A DNA stretch of 64,000 bases from Bdellovibrio sp. SKB1291214 (GCF_002209355.2 NZ_CP106855.1:3224001-3288000); one strand, 5' to 3'. Positions 53,001 to 60,776 are shown, counted from the stretch's first letter. The notes: generated by a model not told the origin, from the sequence alone. A program made the numbers and translations.

Positions 53001-53765
53001 TCAGTCACAGGCACTAGCAATTACAAGTATCAATACGATGGCAAAGGCCGTCAGGTCCGAATGTATTCAGGAACTACGGGCGCAACGACAATGCGTAGAA
53101 TTTACGAGAATGACCTAAGAATAGCGGCTGAATATAACGACGCTGGGGTTGTTGCTAAAGAATACGTTTACGGTACCAGCGTTAACTCTCCTGATTATGT
53201 GATCATCTCAGGTGTGAGATATCGTTATATTAAAGATCATTTGGGATCTCCACGTCTAATTGTGAAGTCAACAGATGGAACAATCGCTCAGAGAATGGAT
53301 TACGATGTCTTGGGCAAAGTCATCAACAATACCAAAGCAGGCTTCCAAGCTTATGGATTCGCTGGTGGCATGTTCATCAGCTCAGTGGGCTTAGTGAAGT
53401 TCGGTGCAAGATGGTATGATCCAAACACTGGACGATGGACGTCGAAGGATCCAATTCGCTTCGATGGTAAAGATCTGAATTTATTTGGTTATGCTTTGAA
53501 TGATCCAGTAAACAAAACTGATAGTAAAGGCCTAAGAAATGAAATGGCATGTGCTGCCGCCGGTGCAAAAGATGTAATCCAGGAAATTCAAAACTTGAGG
53601 AATGAGTGCGCTAAAGTGGAGGCAAAATTATCAAGCGGTAACCTTTCAGCAGAAGAGCGGAAGGCCTACACTGAAGACGGGCACTACTTCGCTGAGCAGC
53701 TAAAACAACGTGAGCTTGATCAAAGAAATGATCAGGATGATTGTAATAGCCCGGATGATGTATAA
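50061..53765 (+). CDS. Secreted RHS/YD-repeat protein
   Basis: The 1234-aa protein has a Sec signal peptide (residues ~1-18), an N-terminal beta-sandwich with a paired-cysteine ASH/choice-of-anchor-like pattern (~55-170), and many YD repeats (YDGNGKLTR, YDANGNRTG, YDKAGRLT) over ~290-1060. The RHS core end follows: DHLGSPRL, then RWYDPNTGRWTSKDPI. A ~78-residue tail after DPVNKTDSKG contains a Glu/Lys coiled-coil-like stretch with no recognised toxin. Export by Sec, like WapA, rather than by a type VI system is suggested by the signal peptide. The tail may be a small toxin or adhesive domain. A strong terminator follows. Confidence 0.88.
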   Translation: MLRVLVSALLLCVLIQAEARNDRALKLPPVEKPRVQREFRRSIQLERNSNRASSNYDVGNVEVGAEGVHAFNFYFNNLEPTDKVTFSASTLAGSAGYKILKDGCKGVTLTGTQRCSMEVSYKFTSSGIQNTVLTSPWVLQYQLEDGTIGSYSGTGSESYSAYVIPPPPEYEKDPSPQTCQGQAQGSIVRLDSQSLGEEVAIVGVGGSLVYTTENAKQFVTTASKANRIQSFNPEGMSFSLLHYYDRVKLRLFEGSGNSRFAKYINLDGQRVVASSDGQELYYFDTNGRHMTTRYSLTGAILRTFNYTNNKISSIVDAFGNTITFGRNSLGVLTSITSPYGQVTNITTTSAGLVATIKNPMSQVHTLAYKSGTELLEKFTKPGGQYATFTYDGNGKLTRDAGSGGNRWDLLLTLMSDQRTTDKSSALARKETYYYWSEKGDNHRYVDYASGAWSDNISLYNNAGNEYQEENYSERSTTFTDPRFGIMHDMPFTNSKIVADELTREVGSVFTLYNRSIDSYKLFDFGKMVDTVTVNDRLTSTSTYTVATNTHLSQSPQGATATKTIDQFGRTTSEKIGNDLPWTFVYDGYGRLWSKSQGSNVEQYAYNSSGYLQSVTNARNEVTSYTYDLAGKLTQIKLPDNRLIGMTYDANGNRTGITPPSKPAHKFVFNAMDLMSSYQPPALTGVTVKDTTYAYNQDKQLTQITRPDTRTVKYVYGASSGRLEQVQVARGSDKYFYKPWSDRIEQIDSADGIRTFYYYFGKMLRSESQSLTTNGLNIAKVSYNFDSELRVSARVVEGDGYNSTTAITYNGDSVPAKIGNMTLTYSYPSGRLSTTALDRITDSRTYNTSGYLTGYKAVYTPTSGAATTLYSYTLTRDVMGRISGKSETIGGVTTTYAYQYDKAGRLTLVTKNGATNSSFVYDSNGNKTSGVINGVAFTATYDNQDRLTSWNGVAYGYNANGDNTNIGTNTFTYDAYSRLLASVTGTSNYKYQYDGKGRQVRMYSGTTGATTMRRIYENDLRIAAEYNDAGVVAKEYVYGTSVNSPDYVIISGVRYRYIKDHLGSPRLIVKSTDGTIAQRMDYDVLGKVINNTKAGFQAYGFAGGMFISSVGLVKFGARWYDPNTGRWTSKDPIRFDGKDLNLFGYALNDPVNKTDSKGLRNEMACAAAGAKDVIQEIQNLRNECAKVEAKLSSGNLSAEERKAYTEDGHYFAEQLKQRELDQRNDQDDCNSPDDV

Positions 53766-54526
53766 TCGCCATCTACTTGAAGGTGGAAAAGGAGTTCAAT
53801 AAAATTGAACTCCTTTTTTTTATTCTCGCCAGGGGGCTTAAAGCAACTTATTTCTTTAATGCGTCTAAGAGAGCGGGTAGACGTGAGTGCGTTGCTAACC
53901 CTTACTTCAACGGTTTTGTTGGGATGGATCGTCGTTTCTGCATCTTTTTCCAGGTACAAATGACCTGAATTTTTTGGTGCGGGATTTTGTCCATCTATTC
54001 GAACTCGACAATAGTTGCTGTCCATTTTGATGTTTCCGAGATCTTTCGAGTATTGGCCGCGTTGGATGTAAATTTCGTTGGTTCCAACAGCACCCATGGC
54101 TTCCTCTAAGTTGCTATTTTGTTCAATTTGAACGTACAAATGTTCATGCAATTTCATTTTGTTTAAAGTGACGAAATACTGAGGAAAGTTTTTCAGCTGT
54201 CTCGCTAGAACATCTGATACATTTGATTCATCCTCGGCACCCTTCAGCTTGGCGAACCACAACTCTTCTGGAGAAAATATCTTTTGCTGGCTTCTTTCGT
54301 CCTCCATTTTTTGGTGTGGTTTGGCTGTATCCAAATCCGCAGTATGATCTTTTGGTAGGTCGGGCAAAGGGTCAGACTTTTTTAAGAGACCTTCGGTCGT
54401 TTTATCAAAGACTGGTTTTTCTGAAACGGTTTGCTCGCTTGTCTGTGTGGCAGCGGTTGGAGATATGTAATTCCTAAAAATTAGTCCAATTATAGTCAAA
54501 GCAACTAGCCAAAAAATTTTTTTCAC
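53732..54526 (-). CDS. Membrane-anchored protein convergent with the RHS gene (partner 1)
   Basis: The 264-aa protein starts at a GTG (54526) with GGGAG five bases before it. It has an N-terminal membrane helix (IFWLVALTIIGLIF), a Pro/Lys/Asp-rich linker (~22-90), and a C-terminal domain with two cysteines (NYCRVRI and ISCFKPP). A paralogue with the same layout lies at 55012-55776. Its 3' end overlaps the RHS gene by 34 bases, and its last helix-coding stretch contains the RHS terminator. It could be an immunity, anchoring or processing factor for the RHS protein; this is inference from position. Confidence 0.7.
   Translation of the reverse strand: MKKIFWLVALTIIGLIFRNYISPTAATQTSEQTVSEKPVFDKTTEGLLKKSDPLPDLPKDHTADLDTAKPHQKMEDERSQQKIFSPEELWFAKLKGAEDESNVSDVLARQLKNFPQYFVTLNKMKLHEHLYVQIEQNSNLEEAMGAVGTNEIYIQRGQYSKDLGNIKMDSNYCRVRIDGQNPAPKNSGHLYLEKDAETTIHPNKTVEVRVSNALTSTRSLRRIKEISCFKPPGENKKKEFNFIELLFHLQVDGDYTSSGLLQSS
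53787..53820 (+). terminator. RHS terminator, inside partner 1
   Basis: A 14-bp perfect stem (53787-53800 with 53804-53817) with a 3-base loop is followed by T. It lies within the partner 1 reading frame on the opposite strand, where it encodes KKKEFNFIELLF. Confidence 0.9.
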
Positions 54527-54559
54527 TTTTTCTCCCGCGGTCACCACGAAAATAACCAT

Positions 54560-55011
54560 ATGTTAAATATTTTGGTATGGAAATGTTAAATACAGAATAC
54601 ACTACTTGAATTTATAGACCTCAAGGCAGGATTCAAACCCATCTTTCTTTATGGGACTTCTAGTAATCATTATTTAATTTATTGAGGTCGTTAAATTTGT
54701 GCCAAACCAAATCCGTATCGGTTATGTTGGATTTCGTTACGGACGCTATTTTAGGAATCCAACTAATGAAAAAATAGACATATCTATAGTGACAGTCGGC
54801 GTGATTTGGTATCACTTCGATTTTAACATTCCCGATCGGGCCCTTGGTTTGGCCAATTGCACATCTAGGCCCTTGGGAACTGATTACACCGTTGATGTTG
54901 ATATTAAATTACTTTCAGTGGGTTATTTTCATTAAGCAGATTAAGGAAATAAATACGAAAAGATTCTCAGAGATAAATTGGAGCGATGTAGGCGATGCGA
55001 CTATGGTGGAG
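54560..55011. other. Region between partner 1 and partner 2: possible remnant of a second RHS module
   Basis: This stretch of about 450 bases holds upstream element B (54655-54729) and, after it, plus-strand sequence that has no full gene. A plus-strand frame ending TKRFSEINWSDVGDATM... VELIKSSAHS stops at 55038, overlapping partner 2 by 27 bases. This mirrors the RHS/partner 1 overlap of 34 bases. I infer a second module whose RHS body has been lost; no ribosome binding site supports an intact gene here. Confidence 0.4.
54655..54729. repeat. Upstream element B (copy of 49918-49994)
   Basis: This 75-base sequence matches element A upstream of the RHS gene, including the TATTTAATTTA core and GAGGTCGTTAAATT, with a two-base deletion and scattered changes. 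No RHS gene follows it. Confidence 0.7.
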
Positions 55012-55776
55012 TTAATTAAGTCTAGCGCGCACTCCTAAGTTGAAAGCCAAGTCTAGTAGAGTGAGGGCCTCGGCCCCACTTTCTAGAGGATGATAGCAAG
55101 CTATTTTATTTACATATAACTTCTCTTTATATTTATCGGATGTAGAAAGCTGTACTTCGACTCCTGCAAATGACTTTTCTAAGGTAAGAATCCTTCCCAC
55201 GACGTCATTTTCTAGTATTTGTTGAGTGCCGGATTGGTTTCCGATGATAGAGATCGAACAATAAATTATGTTTGATGCTGGCGAATCAATTTTACGTCCT
55301 TCGGAAAAATAATATGTTCCCGGGGTATTCTGCGAGAAAACACGCACAAAGTCTGAATTAGAGATTGATAGTAAAGTTAAGATTTTATTAATCGGTAGAT
55401 CTAAAAGTTTTATCCAATAAAACTGATAATTTTCCGTGGCGAACTTTACTGCAGCATTAATTTCATCTTGGCTTTTAACTTCTGAAATATCCTTTTTTAT
55501 AGCCAGAAAATTCGTCTTTCTAGATTCATAGGTATTTGATTGTGATCGTACTTCGGATGGTGGTTTCTCGGAGAGATTTGCGGATTCAGCTAAGTTAGAT
55601 TGTCGAGGTGGTTCGCTACCTTTTTCGAGTGTATGCTCATTCATATGAGTTGTTAGACCATTGACGGAATGGATTCTCTGCGGCTCATTTTCAGGCAACA
55701 CATAATTTTTTTTAAAATATATCGACGTGGTGACTACAATCAGTAAGAGAAGTAATGCATTTTTTTTTGAAAGCAT
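55012..55776 (-). CDS. Membrane-anchored protein, paralogue of the RHS partner (partner 2)
   Basis: The 254-aa protein has an N-terminal membrane helix (NALLLLLIVVTTSIYF), a Ser/Glu-rich linker (~25-80), and a C-terminal domain with YCSISI and IACYHP at the places where partner 1 has YCRVRI and ISCFKP, plus a matching last helix (LLDLAFNLGV). I therefore take it as a diverged paralogue. No clear Shine-Dalgarno precedes the ATG. A 26-bp palindrome lies 18 bases upstream. Function unknown. Confidence 0.65.
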   Translation of the reverse strand: MLSKKNALLLLLIVVTTSIYFKKNYVLPENEPQRIHSVNGLTTHMNEHTLEKGSEPPRQSNLAESANLSEKPPSEVRSQSNTYESRKTNFLAIKKDISEVKSQDEINAAVKFATENYQFYWIKLLDLPINKILTLLSISNSDFVRVFSQNTPGTYYFSEGRKIDSPASNIIYCSISIIGNQSGTQQILENDVVGRILTLEKSFAGVEVQLSTSDKYKEKLYVNKIACYHPLESGAEALTLLDLAFNLGVRARLN

Positions 55777-55793
55777 ATGTAAGTTTAAAACAG

Positions 55794-55819
55794 ATTATAA
55801 CATTTTAAAATGTTATAAT
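55794..55819. promoter_or_regulatory. 26-bp perfect palindrome upstream of partner 2
   Basis: Bases 55794-55806 are the exact reverse complement of 55807-55819; the centre reads CATTTTAAAATG. It is fully AT-rich except for one C-G pair. At 18-43 bases upstream of the partner 2 start it would overlap the promoter, so it may be an operator. Confidence 0.55.
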
Positions 55820-55888
55820 TGACTAACTATCGGTTTATTCAAAAAAAGTTATCAGCGTACTTCGACGGCAATTGATGCTTTTAAATAA

Positions 55889-55916
55889 AAAAAGGCGGGT
55901 CAAAACCGCCTTTTTT
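55889..55916 (-). terminator. Terminator after the ABC-F gene
   Basis: A 10-bp stem (55889-55898 with 55906-55915) with a 7-base loop. On the minus strand it is followed by TTATTTAAAAG-type T-rich sequence. It lies just after the ABC-F stop and is bidirectional. Confidence 0.8.
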
Positions 55917-55926
55917 ATTTGGTATT

Positions 55927-57519
55927 TTAGTGTTTTTGAGTAGCTTTAAGGTACCCTTCGTAATCAATGTGGTTATCGTAAGTAACCGTCTCGTTGATTT
56001 CGATGATTCTGTTTGCAACGGTTTGCAAAAGCTCGTGGTCATGACACGTGAAGATCACAGTGCCTTTAAAACGCTTCAGACCCTCATTCACAGCTGTGAT
56101 ACTCTCTAGGTCCAAGTGATTCGTCGGACCGTCAAGAATCAGGATATTAGCGCCTTCGAGCATCAATTTAGAGAACATGCAGCGCACCTTCTCGCCCCCG
56201 GAAAGAACCGTTGGCTGTTTCAATGCATCTGTTCCCGAGAAAAGCATTTTACCAAGGAAACCGCGCAAGAAACTTTCGTCCTTGTCTTCAGAGAATTCGC
56301 GCAACCACTCAACCAAAGAGGCCTCGTTCCCTTGGAAGTACTTAGAGTTGTCTGTTGGGAAGTAACCACGAGTGGTTGTAATGCCCCAAGTGTAAGTTCC
56401 GGAATCCGCTGCCATTTCTCCAGCGATGATTTCCATAAGCAGTGTTTTAGCTAAGTCATTGCGACCCAACAACGCGACCTTATCGCCTTTTTTAAGGCTG
56501 AAGCTTACGTTTTTCAGCAGAGTTTCGCCTTCCCAAGTTTTAGTTAGCTTATCAACTACTAAAACGTCATTTCCCAGTTCACGTTTTACATCGAACCCAA
56601 TGAATGGAGACTTACGGGAAGAGGCCGGCAAGTCATTGAACTCAAGCTTTTCCAATTGTTTTTGACGAGAAGAAGCCTGAGCAGACTTAGAAGCATTCGC
56701 ACTGAATCGTGCGATGAAGGCTTTAAGTTCCTCGGCTTTATCAGCACTCTTTTTATTTTGGTCTGCCAGCATACGTTGTTTAAGTTCGCTTGCTTCACGC
56801 CAGAAGTCGTAGTTACCCGTGAATGTCGTCACTTTGCCGTAATCGATATCAGCGATGTGCGAGCAAACTTTATTCAAGAAGTGACGGTCATGCGAGATCA
56901 CGATGACGGTGTTTTCGAAGTTTTCAAGGAACTGTTCAAGCCATTGAATCGCATAGATGTCCAAGTGATTCGTCGGCTCATCCAGAAGAAGGATGTCAGG
57001 ACGACCGAACAAAGCCTGAGCCAAAAGGACTTTAACCTTCTCGCCAGGGTTTAGTTCTTTCATAAGCTTATGGTGGAAATCGTCGCCGATACCCAAACCC
57101 GCCAGCATAACGCCAGCTTCGGATTCAGCTTCCCAACCGTTAAGTTCTGCGAAGATGCCTTCAAGCTCTGAAGCACGGTTGCCGTCTTCTTCAGAAAAAT
57201 CAGGTTTCGCATAAAGCTCGTCTTTTTCAGTCATGACTTTAAAAAGACGATCGTTACCCATTAAAACGGTTTTAAGAACCGTATGTTCATCATAGGCATA
57301 GTGATCTTGTTTCAGAACTGACAAACGCAAATCGCCAGGAATGATTACTTCACCCGTATTCGGTTCGATTTCTTTAGATAGAATTTTAAGGAATGTGGAT
57401 TTTCCAGCACCGTTAGCGCCGATCAAACCATAGCAATTGCCAGGAGTGAATTTCACATTTACGTCTTCAAAAAGCTTTTTGCCACCGAAACGGAGGCTGA
57501 CATTGGAAGTACTGATCAT
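55927..57519 (-). CDS. ybiT: ABC-F family ATPase (YbiT-like)
   Basis: The 530-aa protein has two ABC ATPase domains without membrane segments, joined by the ABC-F linker (~residues 225-310). Walker A motifs are GANGAGKST and GRNDLAKT, the latter degenerate; Walker B regions are ILLLDEPTNHLD and LILDGPTNHLD, where the second lacks the usual Glu. The second signature is LSGGEKVRC, and the first is altered to LNPGEKVKV. ABC-F proteins act on ribosomes to relieve stalling or protect from antibiotics. Length and order match YbiT. It is transcribed alone with a terminator. Confidence 0.88.
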   Translation of the reverse strand: MISTSNVSLRFGGKKLFEDVNVKFTPGNCYGLIGANGAGKSTFLKILSKEIEPNTGEVIIPGDLRLSVLKQDHYAYDEHTVLKTVLMGNDRLFKVMTEKDELYAKPDFSEEDGNRASELEGIFAELNGWEAESEAGVMLAGLGIGDDFHHKLMKELNPGEKVKVLLAQALFGRPDILLLDEPTNHLDIYAIQWLEQFLENFENTVIVISHDRHFLNKVCSHIADIDYGKVTTFTGNYDFWREASELKQRMLADQNKKSADKAEELKAFIARFSANASKSAQASSRQKQLEKLEFNDLPASSRKSPFIGFDVKRELGNDVLVVDKLTKTWEGETLLKNVSFSLKKGDKVALLGRNDLAKTLLMEIIAGEMAADSGTYTWGITTTRGYFPTDNSKYFQGNEASLVEWLREFSEDKDESFLRGFLGKMLFSGTDALKQPTVLSGGEKVRCMFSKLMLEGANILILDGPTNHLDLESITAVNEGLKRFKGTVIFTCHDHELLQTVANRIIEINETVTYDNHIDYEGYLKATQKH

Positions 57520-57606
57520 AGGGAACAGTTTTTACGCAAAAGCCCCAAAAATAGCAAGGCAGCAGTCAAAACTGCCGCCCATTTTACCCGTTTTTTCATA
57601 GGGGAA

Positions 57607-58462
57607 CTATTTGCGGAAGGCGACTTTGCCTTTAGAGCGGTAATATTTCACCCATTGCTGCCAGATTTCTGATTTGGATGGCTGAGTGACCACGGGGGAA
57701 GGGGACGGTTTTGGTTGAGTCACCACTGAAGTCGAAGGTGATGGAACTGGCGTAGGGTTAGTTACCGCCGGGGGAGTCGTCGGCTGAGTGGGTTGAGTTA
57801 CCATTGGAGGAGAGTCTGAAGAACCCGCCGAAGTTTTCAATCCATAAAAGTATTCAGCCAAATCCACTTCACCTTGAGTGTAGTAGTTTTTATCCAAGAT
57901 GCGGGCATCAGCGCCGATATGGGAGGCGAGTGATAATGTCGCGCCGGAAAAACTGGAATCATCAGATAATTTTAAAAGCTGCGACTGCCACTTTTCATTA
58001 TTCGGGTCAAAGATTTGTATTGATGAAGCAGAAGCTGCTTGGACAGCGACTGAGTGCCCATACTGACGAGTGAAGCTGCAAGTCTTGCGACCGCTCGCCA
58101 TCTCGGAACATTTTGGAATGTAAGATGCGAAAAGAATCGAACCCAATTGTCCTGCTTGCATGTCTGCAAATATCAGCACCTAACATCACAACTGCGCCGT
58201 AAACTCCTTGTTGATAAAGGCTTTCAGTGAAGCTGCCGGCAACGATATCTTTTTTAACATTAAAAATAGATTCCATAACCATGGTCGAAGACGTGGGCAA
58301 ACAAGCCATTGATCCGAACTTGGCTTTTACAGAAGATTCCATCTGATTCAGTAAGGGCATGTCTTCAGCTTTACATTCGGTCGAAGAGCAAGTGATCCCA
58401 GCGTTGGCAATATTGCATGTGAGAACGGTTGCTGCTATAAGCACAGTCGATGTGAATTTCAT
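57607..58462 (-). pseudogene. Secreted C39-like peptidase gene with a frameshift
   Basis: A gene starting at 58462 (GGGGG upstream) encodes a signal peptide and a segment with the candidate catalytic Cys in MACLPTSSTMVM, then shifts frame near 58179-58180. The next frame continues the protein to 57607, with GHSVAVQ and IFDPN giving the expected His and Asp/Asn of a C39-like triad, followed by a Pro/Thr/Val-rich tail with repeated VTQP. Removing one base restores an open frame of about 284 codons. It is a frameshifted gene, a sequence error, or less likely a programmed shift. Confidence 0.7.
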
Positions 58463-58626
58463 TGAACCCCCAATGCCTTGTATTCAAAGCAATTCAAGGA
58501 CCAGGGGGTGATTCGCAGTTTAAACGAAATAGTTAAGAGGCTGGCTGTCGAACCCGTGATGGGTGACCAAATCCTAAACTCTGTTTCCAGTTGCAATTTC
58601 TTAGGGTGCACGAGGATAATCTAATA

Positions 58627-59388
58627 ATGAAGCAAACGTTCCTGGTTATTATCGCCGCAGTCCTTATTGCCGTGTACTTTTTCAATAGAGATAAAGTTAA
58701 AAGCGTCGATCAATCAGGCGATCCACAAAGTTCAATTTCTTCAGCTAATGCGAATGGTTTCAAGCAAACACAACCGGTGGTTTCTGGAACGACTCAGAAG
58801 GCGTCAGTTAGAAATATCGCATCCGTAACGAGTGTTCCAGTAGACACCAAAGAGCGTAAGCTTTTGGTGGATCTTATTAAAACCACTCGTGCCGCGGAAA
58901 ATAAATCTGATTTAAAAGAAAAAGTAAAATCATTGCGTGCGCAGTTCAATGCGCTTCCTAATAAGAAGCAAGTACTGTGGGATTACTATCGTGATCTTCA
59001 GTCAGCTCACTCCGCCCATTTTGAAAGAGTCGAGATGCTGGATATGTTAAACAGTCGCGGCGGCGATCAACAACTGGCGGAAGTGGCCTTGGCAGAGGCT
59101 TTAGAATATGCTCCGGCTAAGACTGTTACGATGGAGAGTGCTCGTACGGAGCATGAGCGAAATATCGCTTCGACTACGGATGAAAGTTACATTCCTGTTT
59201 TAGTTGCTTATGAGATTTACCTAAATAACTGCGGCAACTATTCAGGGTGTCAGCAAGGACTTTTAACTGTGATCGCAAACAACGAAAATCACAACATGCG
59301 CACCTCTTTAATCGAGGCGGTCAATAAGCGCTTCCCTAAGGACAAGAAAGAGTTCGCTGCAGATCTGGCGCGCTACGATCTTAAGTAG
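58627..59388 (+). CDS. Membrane-anchored helical protein
   Basis: The 253-aa protein has a membrane helix (TFLVIIAAVLIAVYFF, ~3-18), a Ser/Gln/Thr-rich linker (~25-65), and a mostly helical C-terminal region with two cysteines in NNCGNYSGC. I recognise no family. The ATG at 58627 has GAGG about 11 bases upstream. It is a single gene between the C39-like pseudogene and the receiver-CNB gene. Confidence 0.65.
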   Translation: MKQTFLVIIAAVLIAVYFFNRDKVKSVDQSGDPQSSISSANANGFKQTQPVVSGTTQKASVRNIASVTSVPVDTKERKLLVDLIKTTRAAENKSDLKEKVKSLRAQFNALPNKKQVLWDYYRDLQSAHSAHFERVEMLDMLNSRGGDQQLAEVALAEALEYAPAKTVTMESARTEHERNIASTTDESYIPVLVAYEIYLNNCGNYSGCQQGLLTVIANNENHNMRTSLIEAVNKRFPKDKKEFAADLARYDLK

Positions 59389-59548
59389 TCCAATCTCATA
59401 TCGATCCATCCATAATTGCATCACCTTGAGAAAAGCGGGCAACTTTTTGACAGGTTGTTGAGAGTTAGACAGTTTAATACGATAATAAAGCATCTGGCAC
59501 GTCTGTGGGTCTCAGTAATGGGGCTGAAAAATTATGGAAGGTTTTGGT

Positions 59549-60307
59549 ATGGGCCGCAGCCAGGATAAAAACAGCTTTTTGATCGTCAGTGGTGATCCAT
59601 CAAGGATTACTGCAATTTCCGACATCCTTAATAAACATTTCACAAACTGCTCAGTCTTTCACGGTAGCGATTGGTTTGATACCAAATATAAAATCGATAA
59701 CGTAAGGCCCAAGATTATGTTTGTGGACGAGTATCTGCCAAAAGGATCAGGCTACGATATCATTGGCAAAGTTTTAAAAGAGAAAAACAACAATGGCATC
59801 TTTATCGTTATGATGTCTTACGTTCCTGATCACGACATGTTCCCTCATGAAGTGCAATCGGGACGTTTGTCGTTCTTGTCAGAGCCAAATCGTGAATGGG
59901 CTTTACTAGAAGTGGTTTCAAAAATAGTTGCACCTAAACCTGTTAAAGAGGGTTCGCAATATAAACTGCGCAGTCTTGGGGTGGGTGAAACATTGTTTAA
60001 AGAAGGTGACAACACTGAAGTTGTCTATATCGTGAAGCACGGAACGCTGAGTGCTTATTCAGAGGCGATATCTGGAGGACGTATTACTCTGGGTGAAATC
60101 GGCCCTGGAGAATTTGTCGGGGAGATGGGGCACTTTAACCACGAGCCTCGATCAGCAACGGTTGAAGCTTTGACTGCTGTGGAGCTGATTGAAATTCCAA
60201 TGTCAGCACTTGAAAGTGTTATTTTCTCGAAACCATCCTGGGCCAAAGCCCTTGTGAAAACACTGTCGCTTCGACTGAAGCGCGCCAATAAAGCTTTGAC
60301 CGGCTAA
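59549..60307 (+). CDS. Degenerate receiver domain fused to a CNB domain
   Basis: The 252-aa protein has an N-terminal response-regulator-like fold (~7-125) and a C-terminal CNB domain (~135-245; phosphate-binding cassette FVGEMGHFNHEPRSATV). The phospho-acceptor Asp is present (FVDEYLP), but the paired acidic residues at the start are reduced to one (SGDPS) and the conserved Lys is replaced by Ser-Glu (FLSEP), so ordinary phosphorylation is doubtful. GGAAGG precedes the ATG at 59549. No DNA-binding domain is visible. Confidence 0.78.
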   Translation: MGRSQDKNSFLIVSGDPSRITAISDILNKHFTNCSVFHGSDWFDTKYKIDNVRPKIMFVDEYLPKGSGYDIIGKVLKEKNNNGIFIVMMSYVPDHDMFPHEVQSGRLSFLSEPNREWALLEVVSKIVAPKPVKEGSQYKLRSLGVGETLFKEGDNTEVVYIVKHGTLSAYSEAISGGRITLGEIGPGEFVGEMGHFNHEPRSATVEALTAVELIEIPMSALESVIFSKPSWAKALVKTLSLRLKRANKALTG

Positions 60308-60339
60308 CGACGAAACAGTGTGCAATGTCATATTGACGG

Positions 60340-60390
60340 AAACCTCCGCTGCTTCTGATTCTTGAGATCAGAAATCATCGGAGGTTTTTT
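60340..60390 (+). terminator. Terminator whose 3' arm carries the next gene's RBS
   Basis: Arms AAACCTCCG (60340-60348) and CGGAGGTTT (60379-60387) enclose a second stem, TTCTGAT (60353-60359) with ATCAGAA (60367-60373). A T-run follows. GGAGG of the following VOC gene (60380-60384) lies in the 3' arm, so folding both terminates and hides the ribosome binding site. Confidence 0.75.
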
Positions 60391-60393
60391 ATT

Positions 60394-60765
60394 ATGGCGT
60401 CCAATATGTTTAATTGGGTGGAGCTTTCAGTCGTGGATATTTCACGCGCAATGACTTTCTATGAAAAGTCATTTGATCTAAAATTCAAAACTGAAGAAAT
60501 GGGTCCACTAAAGCTTGCCTTCTTTCCACCGGGCAATATGAAAGAGTGTGGTGCCACCGGCGCTCTGGTAAAGGGGCCAGGTTATGAACCATCCAGCAGC
60601 GGAACTCTTCCGTATATTCCGGTGAAAGACATCGAGTCTGCTTTACGAAAAGTATCAGTCAATGGCGGCAAGGTTTTAGCTGGCAAAAAAAGTATCGGCC
60701 AATATGGTAATATCGGTATTTTTGAAGATACCGAAGGGAACCGTGTCGGCCTTCATTCAATGTAG
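60394..60765 (+). CDS. VOC/glyoxalase-family protein
   Basis: The 123-aa protein has the two beta-alpha-beta-beta-beta repeats of VOC proteins (WVELSVVDISRAMTFYEKSF at the start; IPVKDIESALRKV in the second half; GNRVGLHSM at the end). The substrate is unknown. It lies 11 bases upstream of the aldo/keto reductase gene, so the two are probably co-transcribed and may act on related carbonyl compounds. Its ribosome binding site is inside a terminator-like hairpin. Confidence 0.82.
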   Translation: MASNMFNWVELSVVDISRAMTFYEKSFDLKFKTEEMGPLKLAFFPPGNMKECGATGALVKGPGYEPSSSGTLPYIPVKDIESALRKVSVNGGKVLAGKKSIGQYGNIGIFEDTEGNRVGLHSM

Positions 60766-60776
60766 GAGACATCGAT

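Noticed and set aside
50061-53765. RHS protein as a type VI secretion effector
   Set aside because: It has a Sec signal peptide and no PAAR or VgrG domain or neighbouring T6SS gene, which fits a Sec-exported surface protein better.
54699-54935. 78-aa plus-strand frame overlapping element B
   Set aside because: It begins within the repeated upstream element, has no ribosome binding site, and does not resemble any protein I know; I treat it as part of a decayed region.
57607-57840. VTQP/Pro-rich coding repeats as a DNA repeat array
   Set aside because: The repeats are short, irregular, and explained by the low-complexity tail of the C39-like protein.
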